In this document: positions 43,862 through 53,304 of the stretch, piece after piece | Layout of the letters: each line of letters opens with the position of its first letter | How positions within the stretch are numbered: the stretch's first letter is position 1 | Notes under the pieces: model-generated | What the model was told of the DNA's origin: nothing | Databases searched by the model: none | Seen by the model: the letters and a program-made list of their open reading frames with translations, nothing else | NCBI RefSeq assembly: GCF_037389425.1 | Contig: NZ_JBBHKR010000064.1 | Location: 62,001-126,000 of the forward strand | From: Stygiolobus sp037389425 | GTDB lineage: Archaea; Thermoproteota; Thermoprotei_A; Sulfolobales; Sulfolobaceae | Length of the DNA: 64,000 nucleotides | Direction: 5' to 3' | Translations under genes and position numbers: made by a program

Positions 43862-44958
43862 TGGTCTCAATAGTAGGTAGTGGTCTCATAAAAATTGATA
43901 GGTACTATGAATTTTCTGAAACGGATCTAGTCATTGAAGCTTACAAGAATTTAATATTAAAAGTAAAGGAAATGCCTTCATCAATTGATGCTTTAATTTT
44001 AGCCAGCACGTATAGTGATACCTTGTCTAAGAATCTTATGTTAGCCTTCAAACTTTCCAACAAGTTAGGCATTAAAACCTCTATATCGTTTAGAGTTGAA
44101 AATGGGGATAACGGTGGTTCGGCAGTATTAGCAGCATATTCGTTAATCAAATCTGGTATTGCTAATAGTGTTCTGCTAATAGGTGTGGATAAGTTTTCGG
44201 ATTATCCGTCAAAGTACGTTAATGATGTCATCTCTTATAATTTGGGTAATGAATACCAATATCAAGTAGGATTAACTCCTCATGCACATGCTGCCTTACT
44301 AATGAAGAGGTATATGAAAAAGTTCAGCAAAGACTATGATTACTTTACAAAATGGCCTTTAAAGATGCACGAAAACGCTGTGGAGAATCCTTATGCGTAT
44401 CTTAGATTTAAAGTAGATAAAAAGGTAATAATGGATTCGCAGATAGTTGCTGAACCCTTGCGTTTGTTTGATGTAGCTGCAAGGGCTGATGGTGCTTCAG
44501 TAGTTCTGATAACATCTGATGAATTGTCAAGGAAATTCACTGATACAACTGTAAGGATAGAAAACATCGTGAGCAGTAATTTACCTTTAGATCTTGCTAG
44601 TGTGAGAATAAACTCTGTAAGAGATGTTGCAAAGAAGCTCACGGCTAAAATGAGTAGTAATGATATTTACGAGATCCACGATTCTTATAGTATCTTAGCT
44701 ACGTTAGAGCTAGAGTCCTTAGGTCTTGCTAAGGACGGTAACGGATTGGACAATCTAGATAATGTAAACGTAAATCTAGGTGGTGGTCTTAAAGCAAGAG
44801 GCTATCCGGGCTCGGCTGCTGCGATATATCAGTTAGCTGAGTTATATTTACATTTAATTGGAGAACATCCAAGAGGTAAAATAGATGCAGAAAGAGGATT
44901 TTTATTGTCTACAGACGATCTTGGTAATTCTTCTCATCTAGTTGCTCTGATGAGGTGA
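43861..44958 (+). CDS. Thiolase-like acetyl-CoA C-acetyltransferase
   Basis: The archaeal thiolase that forms a complex with HMG-CoA synthase and a DUF35 protein and passes acetoacetyl-CoA onward. 365 residues. Thiolase halves are seen in SALVLAAYSLIKSG-like helix (about 83-100), VENGDNGGSAVLAAYSL, EIHDSYSILATLELESLGL near 270 (His) and GGGLKARGYPGSAAA near 305. Starts at the last base of the HMG-CoA synthase gene and runs into the DUF35 gene. Confidence 0.88.
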   Translation: MVSIVGSGLIKIDRYYEFSETDLVIEAYKNLILKVKEMPSSIDALILASTYSDTLSKNLMLAFKLSNKLGIKTSISFRVENGDNGGSAVLAAYSLIKSGIANSVLLIGVDKFSDYPSKYVNDVISYNLGNEYQYQVGLTPHAHAALLMKRYMKKFSKDYDYFTKWPLKMHENAVENPYAYLRFKVDKKVIMDSQIVAEPLRLFDVAARADGASVVLITSDELSRKFTDTTVRIENIVSSNLPLDLASVRINSVRDVAKKLTAKMSSNDIYEIHDSYSILATLELESLGLAKDGNGLDNLDNVNVNLGGGLKARGYPGSAAAIYQLAELYLHLIGEHPRGKIDAERGFLLSTDDLGNSSHLVALMR

Positions 44959-44963
44959 AATAT

Positions 44964-45377
44964 ATGAAAATAAGTCCATCTCAAAGTTGGAGACTAAAAA
45001 ATACGTTATACTCTCTAACTCTAGGAATATGCAAGAAATGTGGGAACGTGTTCTATCCGTATCAAAGTATATGTGGAAATTGTGGCTCTGTAGACGTAGA
45101 AAAGGTTAAGGCTAAGGGGACAGGTACTTTACTCGAATACACAGTCCTTTATCAAACAAGGGAGGGGTTCGAAAAGCAAGTCCCTATAATAGTAGGTCTC
45201 ATTAGGTTAGATGAGGGTTTAGATATAGTTGCCCCCTTGACAGACGTAGAAGCCAATGAATTAAAAGAGGGTGTTAGAGTTGAGGCTGTGTTAAGAAGGC
45301 TGAGGTCTGATTCCACTAATGGCTTAATACAGTACGGGATAAAATTTAGAGTGATAGATAATGCAGGAAACAATTAA
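44964..45377 (+). CDS. DUF35 OB-fold zinc-ribbon protein (thiolase/HMGCS bridging subunit)
   Basis: 137 residues. The rubredoxin-like zinc site CKKCGNVFYPYQSICGNCG is near residues 22-40, followed by an OB-fold (KGTGTLLEYTVLYQTREG; VGLIRLDEGLDIVAPLTD). Such proteins link thiolase and HMG-CoA synthase. ATG 44964 is selected because GAGGTGA lies 5 nt upstream at 44952-44958; GTG 44955 would be within that site. Its end overlaps hmgA by 17 bp. Confidence 0.88.
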   Translation: MKISPSQSWRLKNTLYSLTLGICKKCGNVFYPYQSICGNCGSVDVEKVKAKGTGTLLEYTVLYQTREGFEKQVPIIVGLIRLDEGLDIVAPLTDVEANELKEGVRVEAVLRRLRSDSTNGLIQYGIKFRVIDNAGNN

Positions 45378-46596
45378 TAATATTGTTGAGAAAGTAATAA
45401 AGGGCGAGATCCAACTTCATGAAATAGATAATTTTTTAGAAGCAAATGCTGCGATGGTAGCTAGAAGACTAGCTATAGAAAGATTAACTAACTCAAACTT
45501 ACCTTCGATAGGTTCTACAATTTTAGATTATGCTGAAATTAAGAATAGAAATGCAGAGAATGTAATAGGAGCTGTTCAAGTACCTATGGGTGTTATAGGT
45601 CCTTTAAGAGTTAATGGTGATTATGCTAGGGGAGAATTCTATGTACCTTTAGCTACAACAGAGGGAGCCTTGATAGCCAGCGTTAACCGTGGTGTAAAGG
45701 CCGTAACCTTAAGTGGAGGTACAAGAGTTAAGATAATTTTTGACGGAATGGCAAGGGCTCCAGTTTTCAAATTGGATAGTATAATTGATGTTGTAGATTT
45801 TATAGATTGGGTAAAGAAACATTATGAAGATTTGAAACATATAGCAGAGTCTACAACCTCTCATGGAAAATTAATTTCCGTAGAGCCTTACGTTTTAGGT
45901 AATAATGTGTGGTTGAGGTTTATTTACGATACTGGTGACGCGATGGGTATGAATATGGCTACTATTGCTACAGAGAAAGTGTGTGAATATATTGAGGAGA
46001 ACTTTGGAAGGGCTAGGTGTTTAGCAGTTAGCGGTAACATGTGTAGTGATAAGAAGCAATCAATAGTAAATAGCCTTCACGGTAGAGGGAAAACCGTAGT
46101 AGCTGAGGCTTTAATCCCTAACGATATTATCACAAAGGTTTTGAAATCAGATAAGAACTTAATTCATGAGGTCAATTTGAGAAAGAATTGGGCTGGTGGA
46201 GCTAGGGCAGGAACGTTCTTTCAATATAACGCTCACTTTGCAAATATAATTGCGGCCATTTTCTTGGCAACTGGTCAAGATATGGCTCAAGTAGTTGAAA
46301 GTAGCAGCGGTTACACGTGGACTGAAGTCAGAGAAAACGGAATTTACATATCTGTAACTCTAACTTCTCTTGAAGTAGGGACCGTAGGAGGAGGTACTAG
46401 ATTACCTACACAGAGAGAAGCACTTTCTATAATGGGCGTTTACGGTAGTGGTAACCCGCCTGGTAGCAATGCTAAGAAATTCGCTGAAATAATAGCTTCT
46501 ACAGTGTTGGCTGGTGAGCTTAACTTGTTATCAGCACTAGCCAATAAAGAATTGGGGAAGGCACATCTTAAGCTAGGTAGGGCTGCGAAAGTTTAA
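45361..46596 (+). CDS. hmgA: HMG-CoA reductase, class I
   Basis: NADPH-dependent reduction of HMG-CoA to mevalonate, 411 residues. Conserved: ENVIGAVQVPMGVIGPL near 61-77, catalytic Glu in TTEGALIASVNRG near 97, GDAMGMNMATIATEK near 195 (NADPH loop), lysine in SGNMCSDKKQSI near 225 and GGGTRLPTQREAL near 343. The final histidine is in GKAHLKLGR. Last gene of the mevalonate cluster, with the next gene 25 bp away. Confidence 0.96.
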   Translation: MQETINNIVEKVIKGEIQLHEIDNFLEANAAMVARRLAIERLTNSNLPSIGSTILDYAEIKNRNAENVIGAVQVPMGVIGPLRVNGDYARGEFYVPLATTEGALIASVNRGVKAVTLSGGTRVKIIFDGMARAPVFKLDSIIDVVDFIDWVKKHYEDLKHIAESTTSHGKLISVEPYVLGNNVWLRFIYDTGDAMGMNMATIATEKVCEYIEENFGRARCLAVSGNMCSDKKQSIVNSLHGRGKTVVAEALIPNDIITKVLKSDKNLIHEVNLRKNWAGGARAGTFFQYNAHFANIIAAIFLATGQDMAQVVESSSGYTWTEVRENGIYISVTLTSLEVGTVGGGTRLPTQREALSIMGVYGSGNPPGSNAKKFAEIIASTVLAGELNLLSALANKELGKAHLKLGRAAKV

Positions 46597-46621
46597 ATTT
46601 TTTATAACCTATTTTTACCTA

Positions 46622-47923
46622 ATGCCTCAAGTTCCCGAAGAACTTCAAAAAATCATAGAAATAACCAGAGAACAGAATAGGTGGCGAAGACTAGAAACGT
46701 TAAACTTAATTCCATCAGAAAACGTGATGAGCCCTTTAGCTGAAACGGTTTATATGAGCGATTTTATGTCAAGATATGCTGAAGGTAAGCCATATAAGAG
46801 GTTCTACCAAGGTACTAAATACGTAGATGAAATAGAAACTCTAGCTATGAAATTAATGAATGAAATAACTAATTCTGTTCACTGTGATTTAAGGCCAATA
46901 AGCGGTACCTTAGCTAATGCGGAAGTATTCAAGGTCTTGGCTAACCCTGGAGATAAAGCTCTTATAGCTCCAGTTCAGGCTGGTGCGCATGTAAGTCATA
47001 CTAGATTTGGTACACTAGGCGCTCTAGGCATAGAGCAAATAGAACTACCTTACGATCCTGAGAATATGAATGTAGATGTTGATAAGGCAATTAAAATGAT
47101 CGAGCAAGTTAAACCTAAATTTGTAGTGTTGGGTGGTAGCTTATACTTATTCCCACATCCTTCTAAAGAACTGGCACCTCATGTTCATGCTGTAAATTCC
47201 AGGCTTATTTACGATGCTGCTCACGTTTACGGTTTAATCACTGGAAAAGCATGGCATAATCCGCTATTAGAAGGAGCAGACATCATGACTTCATCGACAC
47301 ATAAGACTTTTCCAGGTCCCCAAGGTGGCGCAATATTTATCAATGACGATGAGCTATACAAAAAAGTAAGTGATACGATATTTCCATGGTTTGTAAGTAA
47401 TCATCATTTGCATAGACTACCTAGTGTAGCGGTTACCGCACTTGAAATGAAATACTTCGGAGAGGATTATGCAAAGCAAATTGTGAGAAATGCTAAAGCG
47501 TTTGCTGAGGCATTGGCAGCTGAAGGATTTAAGGTTGTTGGAGAGCATTTAGGGTATACGAAAAGTCATCAAGTTGCGATAGACGTAAGGAATCTGGGAG
47601 GAGGAGCTAAGGTTGCAAAAATGTTTGAAGATGCAAACATAATTACTAACAAAAACTTATTGCCTTACGACCCACCTAGTGCTGTAAAGGATCCAAGTGG
47701 TATTAGGCTAGGAGTACAAGAAATGACTAGATACGGTGTTAAGGAAGAAGATATGGCTGAAATTGCCAAGTTTATGAGAGAGGTAGCAATAGACAAAAAG
47801 GATGTCTCAGAAGTAAAGAAAAAGGTGATAGAGTTCAGAAAGAGATTCCTTACCGTTAAGTACACATTTGATTTAGATTTAGGACAATTCTCAAATGGTA
47901 AGGCTATTCCTCTGTTAATCTAA
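46622..47923 (+). CDS. glyA: Serine hydroxymethyltransferase
   Basis: Interconverts serine and glycine with one-carbon transfer to the archaeal pterin. 433 residues. The start region NLIPSENVMSPLAETVYMSDFMSRYAEGKPYKRFYQG is typical, the PLP lysine is in MTSSTHKTFPGPQGGAIF near residue 226, and DAAHVYGLITG is near 200. It follows hmgA after 25 bp with tttttataacc in the gap. A functional partner to serA and the gcv genes in this window. Confidence 0.96.
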   Translation: MPQVPEELQKIIEITREQNRWRRLETLNLIPSENVMSPLAETVYMSDFMSRYAEGKPYKRFYQGTKYVDEIETLAMKLMNEITNSVHCDLRPISGTLANAEVFKVLANPGDKALIAPVQAGAHVSHTRFGTLGALGIEQIELPYDPENMNVDVDKAIKMIEQVKPKFVVLGGSLYLFPHPSKELAPHVHAVNSRLIYDAAHVYGLITGKAWHNPLLEGADIMTSSTHKTFPGPQGGAIFINDDELYKKVSDTIFPWFVSNHHLHRLPSVAVTALEMKYFGEDYAKQIVRNAKAFAEALAAEGFKVVGEHLGYTKSHQVAIDVRNLGGGAKVAKMFEDANIITNKNLLPYDPPSAVKDPSGIRLGVQEMTRYGVKEEDMAEIAKFMREVAIDKKDVSEVKKKVIEFRKRFLTVKYTFDLDLGQFSNGKAIPLLI

Positions 47924-47925
47924 TT

Positions 47926-47955
47926 TTTTTCCTTTCTTTATTTCTTTTTTAAAAT
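47926..47955. terminator. T-rich terminator between convergent genes
   Basis: ttttttcctttctttatttcttttttaaaa directly after glyA. Such poly-T stretches end transcription in Sulfolobales. It also faces the end of the universal stress protein gene, where the opposite strand has the matching A-run. Confidence 0.5.
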
Positions 47956-47969
47956 TATTCAAACTAATT

Positions 47970-48377
47970 TTATCTGACTAGAATAACTGTAGTGGTAGCG
48001 TTAAGGGCTACGGACATAGCTACAGAACCTATATTTAACTCGCTGTTTATTGATAACCCTCTGGCTCCCATGATTACCGCGTCGTATGTGTTTTCACTTA
48101 AATACTTTAATATTTCGTTTGCTGTGCTACTTTCTTTACTTGAATATTTAAGAATCTTTAACTCATACTCTGCCCTGTCATTAACTCGTCTCTTAATTTT
48201 TTCACTAATTTCTGTCTCATTACAAGTGTCACAAGCATGAATAACTGTTATCTGTGAACCGTATCTCATAGCAAAATCTAATGCTAATTCTAATGCCCTA
48301 AAGCTATTTTCTGATCCGTCTACTAATACAGCTATTTTTCTCAACCAAAAACTTACAGTGTATGTTGGTTCTGTCAT
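47970..48377 (-). CDS. Universal stress protein (UspA family)
   Basis: 135 residues. Nucleotide-binding fold with KIAVLVDGSENSFRALELALDFAM near 14-37 and the ATP loop VIMGARGLSINSELNIGSVAMSVALNATTTVILVR near the end (GxxG-9x-GS variant). Its ATG overlaps the stop of gap by 4 bp, so it is co-translated with gap and pgk. Confidence 0.9.
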   Translation of the reverse strand: MTEPTYTVSFWLRKIAVLVDGSENSFRALELALDFAMRYGSQITVIHACDTCNETEISEKIKRRVNDRAEYELKILKYSSKESSTANEILKYLSENTYDAVIMGARGLSINSELNIGSVAMSVALNATTTVILVR

Positions 48378-49408
48378 ATTAGATAACCTTTCATTAATCC
48401 TAATGTATCGTTAGTTATTTTAATTGACTCGTTCTTATTAGCAAGATTCATCGCAGCTCTAATAGCGTCAATATTTTCAGGCACTACTATTGATTCTTGA
48501 TGAACTCCGTACATTAGGAACAGTTCATTATTTTGAGAGTAGATTGAGTCCTCAAATACTACGACCTCGGGTATGTCGTTTCTGTATCTGCCTATATCCC
48601 TAGATACTTCTATGATTTCAGCAGTAGAACCTATACCAGTTCTAGAGGAATTTATGAGAACTATTCTTTCAGTATCCTTTAATGCAGAAATCACGTCTTC
48701 TCTTCTAACGGGTTCCTTCATTGTTATGTTCATCAGGTGCATATGCATTAGTGTTGTAGGAGCTACTACTGCCATAGATATTATGTCTATCCCCTTCATC
48801 ACGGTTAAAACATCTTTTGCATGGTGGCTAGGAACTGAGGCTGGATCTGGTACTATTGAGTTAATTGGACCTTTCTTTATCTCTTTTGGGTCAGATGCCC
48901 TTCTTACCACAGTTACTCTTACTTTTTCTATTCTACTTACCTTACTGTTAATAGTGCATAAAGTTCTTAATATTCCGGTTGTGTTACAAGATACAACTCT
49001 AATGTAGTTCTTGTTAATAGCCTCGTTATAGTTACATAAGGCTGAAAAAGAGACTTCTGCAACATCCGCTTTTTCTCCTCCTTGGAATATAGCTTTCTTC
49101 CCGAACTTCTGGTACAATGGTTTGTAACTTGCTCCAATTCCATTAGGAGTTGTATCTACTATTATGTCGGCTTCATTAATCATGTCTTCTATGTATCCAT
49201 TAACTTGTATCCCTGCTTTCTCAAATTTGGCTGCATTTTCTTTTGGTACATAAAGCTTGTAACCTTTCTTCACGGCGGTAAATGCTTCATAGTTGGGTGA
49301 GGTTTTCGCTACTCCCACTAGTTCCATATCTGGTTGTAATTTTATTGCATCTGCTACTCTTTTTCCAATTGTTCCGTAACCATTAACAGCTACTTTAACT
49401 CTTGCCAC
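48374..49408 (-). CDS. gap: Glyceraldehyde-3-phosphate dehydrogenase (archaeal type II)
   Basis: Converts glyceraldehyde 3-phosphate to 1,3-bisphosphoglycerate with NAD(P), 344 residues. Rossmann VAVNGYGTIGKRVADAI at 5-21 and the catalytic cysteine in RVVSCNTTGILRTL near 140, with the histidine in SHHAKDV near 193 and ALHMHLMNI-like motif MHMHLMNITM. Overlaps pgk by 14 bp, the standard order in Sulfolobales. Confidence 0.96.
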   Translation of the reverse strand: MARVKVAVNGYGTIGKRVADAIKLQPDMELVGVAKTSPNYEAFTAVKKGYKLYVPKENAAKFEKAGIQVNGYIEDMINEADIIVDTTPNGIGASYKPLYQKFGKKAIFQGGEKADVAEVSFSALCNYNEAINKNYIRVVSCNTTGILRTLCTINSKVSRIEKVRVTVVRRASDPKEIKKGPINSIVPDPASVPSHHAKDVLTVMKGIDIISMAVVAPTTLMHMHLMNITMKEPVRREDVISALKDTERIVLINSSRTGIGSTAEIIEVSRDIGRYRNDIPEVVVFEDSIYSQNNELFLMYGVHQESIVVPENIDAIRAAMNLANKNESIKITNDTLGLMKGYLI

Positions 49409-50642
49409 CTTTAGACACCCATGAGAGGTGAAGTGCTTCTAATGCCGGTAATTTGTCTCCAGCTAGAAATAAAAGTAATGCTCCTCCACCAGTGGATATA
49501 TGAACTTTATTCTCATTAATTTCTATTCCTTTTTCCACCATGCTTATCATATGACCTCCCCCTATTATTACAAAACCGGGGCTTTCAAATGCTGACTTTA
49601 GAAGGCTTTTAGTTCCGTTCCTAAATCTCTCATCCTCTATGATTCCCATTGGTCCCCTCATGGTGATTACTTTTGCCTCCTTAATAAAGGATGAATAAAT
49701 TTCTATAGTAGTTGAGCCTATATCTTTAATAGTTCCGTTTATATTATTAGCAGGTTCCTCAGAGGTCTCGCCATTTTGTTTCTCTGTAACGAAGTCAACA
49801 GGTATTTCTATTGGGGCTCCGCTGAGAAGCAGTTTTCTAGCCCTTGGAATTAGGCTCAACAATCCTTTACTTTCTAGCACTTGCATGTTAGCTTTTCCAA
49901 GGTTTATTCCTTTAGCTGCAGCGAATAATTCAGCTACTAACCCACCTGTTAGAATTCTATCAGCAACTCTGTTCTTTGCTAAATGTTCAATTATTTTTAG
50001 TGTGTCGCTAACTTTTCCTCCTCCTAGGACGAATATTTTTGGTGAGTCTTCAGGGTTAAATATCTTAGCTAATGCTGAAACTTCTTTTTCCATTACTTTG
50101 CCCGCAGCTGATGGCAAAACTATTGGGAATCCTACTAGACTTGGTTGGCTTCTGTGAGCTGCAGCAAATGCGTCATTTACATAAATATCAAATAGAGGTG
50201 ATAATTTTCTAACCAAGAATGTTTTGGCATGTTGTGTAGGAGGAGCTTCGATTAGTTCCTCAGAGACTAATCTTACATTTTCTAGTAAATAAATCTGCCC
50301 TTTTTCTATCTTCTTGACCTTCTCTATCGCATACGGTCCTATAATGTCTTCTATGAACTCAACGTTAGTACCAATATATTTAGATAGTAATTCCGCGTGT
50401 TGTTGTAGTGATATAAAGTCATCATCACCGGGTCTACCTTGATGGGATAATATAACTATTGCATTATCTCTTTCTAGTAAATTTTTCACAGTATAAGCAT
50501 GAGCTTTTATACGCGAGTCGTCTAATAACTTACCAGTTTTTTTATCTACTGGTGAGTTTATATCAATTCGCAATAGAATTTTCTTGTTAAATGCATTTAC
50601 ATCATCTAGTGTGGGTATGCTTAGATCCGATACTTTAATCAT
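49395..50642 (-). CDS. pgk: Phosphoglycerate kinase
   Basis: Transfers phosphate from 1,3-bisphosphoglycerate to ADP, 415 residues. LRIDINSPVD near 24, SHQGRPGDDDF near 64, YVNDAFAAAHRSQPSLVG near 155, FVLGGGKVSDTL near 206 and the C-terminal GGGHMISMVE plus STGGGALLLFL near 385. First gene of pgk-gap-usp on the minus strand; its promoter lies in 50643-50680, which also separates it from the unknown gene ending at 50683. Confidence 0.96.
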   Translation of the reverse strand: MIKVSDLSIPTLDDVNAFNKKILLRIDINSPVDKKTGKLLDDSRIKAHAYTVKNLLERDNAIVILSHQGRPGDDDFISLQQHAELLSKYIGTNVEFIEDIIGPYAIEKVKKIEKGQIYLLENVRLVSEELIEAPPTQHAKTFLVRKLSPLFDIYVNDAFAAAHRSQPSLVGFPIVLPSAAGKVMEKEVSALAKIFNPEDSPKIFVLGGGKVSDTLKIIEHLAKNRVADRILTGGLVAELFAAAKGINLGKANMQVLESKGLLSLIPRARKLLLSGAPIEIPVDFVTEKQNGETSEEPANNINGTIKDIGSTTIEIYSSFIKEAKVITMRGPMGIIEDERFRNGTKSLLKSAFESPGFVIIGGGHMISMVEKGIEINENKVHISTGGGALLLFLAGDKLPALEALHLSWVSKGGKS

Positions 50643-50682
50643 AAATCTCGATTAATATTGACACTATCTAGTTAATATGATT

Positions 50683-51432
50683 TTAGCATACAATATTAGA
50701 AGCTATTATATTTCCCCATAATAATGGAATCAAGTATTTAGTTTTAAATTTCTGTAATGATACGGAAATTTCAACGATATTATTCGACGCTTTAAGAGAA
50801 ATTTTAGGTGCTTCAATACCGAAGTAAGAGAAAGAGTCATATAGTAAGTGTAAATCAATTCCATGCACAAGCCTACAAGAAAACACTCCTTCAAAAGTAC
50901 CGTTGTTTAGATTATATGAAATGGAGTTACACACAGTATTTGAATTTCGCTCAACCATTTTCAGAAATAAATCCTTCATAACATAGGGGATTTCGTCAGC
51001 GTAAACCCCTTTAGGTGGGAAAAGCAATTTTACATTATCATTCTCTTCCTCTGTTTTTCTCACAAGCATGTTTATACTAAAGAATAGAAAAGTCAGATTA
51101 CAAACTCTAATTCTACTTAACCTCATCTCACCTAAAGTAAAGTATTCATCAGAAACATCTTTGAATGCCTTGTAAAAATCAGCATCTCTAATTTGTTCAG
51201 TAAAATACGCCATTCCTTTTATTCCAATTAGTCCCTTTACTTTCTCGTCTTCTGAAATTGAAATAAAGTTAAAATTACCGTTTTTAATCTTTAATTTTTT
51301 AAAGGTCTTATCTACGGCTTTTTTCACAGTTAATGCGTAAGCGTTTTTACGTATGATTAGCCATTCTCCGAACTCATCTGTAATGTTCATCTTATTATCA
51401 TCGTCTCTCTTTTTGAAAAACTTCGTTATCAC
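50683..51432 (-). CDS. Hypothetical protein, 249 aa
   Basis: I do not recognise this protein. It begins with a basic stretch (KFFKKRDDDNK) and then alternates strands and helices; two similar halves may exist: TFLFFSINMLVRKTEEEND in the middle and ISVSLQKFKTKYLIPLLWGN at the end. There is no membrane helix or motif. The gene has its own upstream A/T-rich DNA and sits 40 bp upstream of pgk. Confidence 0.5.
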   Translation of the reverse strand: MITKFFKKRDDDNKMNITDEFGEWLIIRKNAYALTVKKAVDKTFKKLKIKNGNFNFISISEDEKVKGLIGIKGMAYFTEQIRDADFYKAFKDVSDEYFTLGEMRLSRIRVCNLTFLFFSINMLVRKTEEENDNVKLLFPPKGVYADEIPYVMKDLFLKMVERNSNTVCNSISYNLNNGTFEGVFSCRLVHGIDLHLLYDSFSYFGIEAPKISLKASNNIVEISVSLQKFKTKYLIPLLWGNIIASNIVC

Positions 51433-51653
51433 ATTTTCAAACCTCTTTTACCATAATTGACACACTGAGATTTAAACGTTAAATAATATTCTCTAATCGT
51501 AAATCAGGTATAATTAAGATTTTTAGCGGATATACGATATATATTTAGTACGGATTACTATATAGTTTTATAAAGATATGGGAATATATTAGGGTTATTA
51601 AGCATTATAAGAGGAAAACTAATTATACCCCATCTACTATATATTAGTTTAGG

Positions 51654-51721
51654 GTATCCAGGGACCTATAGATGAAGGTTAACTATATGACCCCCTGAAC
51701 CCCCCATAGGTCCCTGGATAC
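51654..51721. repeat. 68-bp hairpin with perfect 16-bp arms
   Basis: GTATCCAGGGACCTAT (51654-51669) is the exact reverse complement of ATAGGTCCCTGGATAC (51706-51721); the loop of 36 bases is C-rich on one strand (ACCCCCTGAACCCCCC). It starts five bases beyond the stop codon of the minus-strand gene at 51727. It could be a 3'-end RNA hairpin, a tiny non-autonomous element, or a protein site. The stem is unusually G/C-rich for this genome. Nothing else is seen in 51433-51726. Confidence 0.75.
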
Positions 51722-51726
51722 TTCAC

Positions 51727-52602
51727 TTACAGATAATAAAGTATGCCCATTTTCCCCTTTCTATAGACATAATATTTTTCAATAAACCTTTTCATGAACG
51801 CCCTTAATCTCGACTTTTTTACACTTTCATAATTACCGCCCCATAGTTTGTCACTCCTAATATGGATTGCGTAATCGCCAGTATCAATTATGTTAATAAA
51901 GACTGGTTTGAAAGGCAAGTTTAAGTTTTTCCTAATCCTTTTTCCTACATATATACCGGTTCTCATTGCAAGTTCTCCTACCTTAGGAAAACCTTTGATT
52001 AGATCCCCTATTATATAAACACCTTTATATTGCAGAAACTCATTTACAGGAAAGAACTCAAAGGGATGTGGTGGTTTACAAGGTGGTAGTATATCTTCAC
52101 AATTCTCCATGATCTTGATTTTTTTATTATTCATACTCTCTATTATTGCGTTACTTACTTTTTCTCCGAGGCTAGAAAGCATATTCCCGCAATAGCTCAC
52201 GTCTTTGCCTATTTTTCTTAAATAGAAGGCTAATTGTATTGCTAAGTATTCTTCTTCATTCTCAATACTTAAAGAGATTTTCTCCTTCTCGAGTAATTTT
52301 CTTATAAAGTTTATCTGTTCGTTTCTATCACAACCTACAGCTAATACTAAATTTTCTGCGTTTATTTCCGTTCCTTCTTTAGTCTTAATCCATTTTCCTT
52401 TAAGGTCAAAGTCCTTAATGGTTGTTTTTCTAACGAAACGGAGGTTCGAGGTATATCTGTTTTTTTCCAAATTTAGTAGATTTCTTAAATAAGCAGTATA
52501 GAAGATAAAATAATCTCTATCACTTATAATTTCTGCTTCTCTTCCAAGAGTATAATATGTGTTTAAACCCGCATACCCCGCACCAACAATGGTTGTTTTC
52601 AT
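51727..52602 (-). CDS. NDH-2-like flavoprotein without the NAD glycine motif
   Basis: 291 residues from ATG 52602. The FAD motif TTIVGAGYAGLNTYYTL is intact (residues 2-18) and the late motif GVYIIGDLIKGFPKVGELAMRTG is present. Where NDH-2 proteins have a second GxGxxG, this one reads SIENEEEYLAIQLAFYLRK, so normal NAD(P)H binding is unlikely. The C-terminus is basic (SRLRAFMKRFIEKYYVYRKGK). A divergent relative of the gene at 23384, function unclear. Divergent from the gene at 52654. Confidence 0.65.
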   Translation of the reverse strand: MKTTIVGAGYAGLNTYYTLGREAEIISDRDYFIFYTAYLRNLLNLEKNRYTSNLRFVRKTTIKDFDLKGKWIKTKEGTEINAENLVLAVGCDRNEQINFIRKLLEKEKISLSIENEEEYLAIQLAFYLRKIGKDVSYCGNMLSSLGEKVSNAIIESMNNKKIKIMENCEDILPPCKPPHPFEFFPVNEFLQYKGVYIIGDLIKGFPKVGELAMRTGIYVGKRIRKNLNLPFKPVFINIIDTGDYAIHIRSDKLWGGNYESVKKSRLRAFMKRFIEKYYVYRKGKMGILYYL

Positions 52603-52653
52603 CATTAATGATAAACTCAAATAATTAAAATAAAAAGTAGTTATAGTATTGTT

Positions 52654-53304
52654 GTGATAGTCAAAATAGCTTACGCGAGAGAAGCGGAGTTAAAGCCCCT
52701 AATTCCTCTGTTAAAAAACGAGATTGATACTAGAGGTTTTACATTTGAGTTGATTAAAGTAGATAGGGAAGACGAATTAAAATTCTATCTAGATAAGGTA
52801 GACTTAGTATATATCCCACTCCCAATTTTAAATTTCGCACAGAATTTGAGTATATTGAGTAATGGAAGTTATGTGTCAACCGGATTGAGGCTTCAACTAT
52901 TATCAAGCACTGCAAAAAGAGTTTTAGTACCTGGGAGTAACTCAACAGAGTTCTATCTAGTCAAAATGCTCTATAATAGTGGAATAACTCCAGTTATAAG
53001 CGGTGATTACGACGCTAAAGTAACTTACGATACAGGTGATGTAGATTTACTAAATCTTTGGAATAATGTCTGTCAAAATTCTCCATTGATTCTGAAAGTT
53101 TTAGCAACTAAGAGACTCGATGAACAAATAATTCTACAGTTAAAAGTTTTGATAAGAGAATCAGCTTCCAAAATGGTTGAGAAAAATGAAGTAAGCATCT
53201 TTTCAAAGGAATTAGGATTAAAAGGTAGAAGTGCAATCGAGTGTTTCTTTAAATTGTGTAGAGAGAAAAATTTATGCTCTAATGTTTCTTACCGTTTAGT
53301 CTAA
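52654..53304 (+). CDS. Hypothetical protein, periplasmic-binding-like fold (MqnA/MqnD-like?)
   Basis: 216 residues, start GTG 52654. The order of strands and helices (VKIAYAREAELKPLIPLLKN, then LVYIPLPILNFAQNLSILSN, then KRVLVPGSNSTEFYLVKMLY) resembles the small two-lobed proteins of the MqnA/MqnD group, which act in menaquinone or related synthesis, but no key residue can be assigned. No signal peptide. Its 3' end overlaps a small membrane frame on the other strand. Confidence 0.5.
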   Translation: MIVKIAYAREAELKPLIPLLKNEIDTRGFTFELIKVDREDELKFYLDKVDLVYIPLPILNFAQNLSILSNGSYVSTGLRLQLLSSTAKRVLVPGSNSTEFYLVKMLYNSGITPVISGDYDAKVTYDTGDVDLLNLWNNVCQNSPLILKVLATKRLDEQIILQLKVLIRESASKMVEKNEVSIFSKELGLKGRSAIECFFKLCREKNLCSNVSYRLV

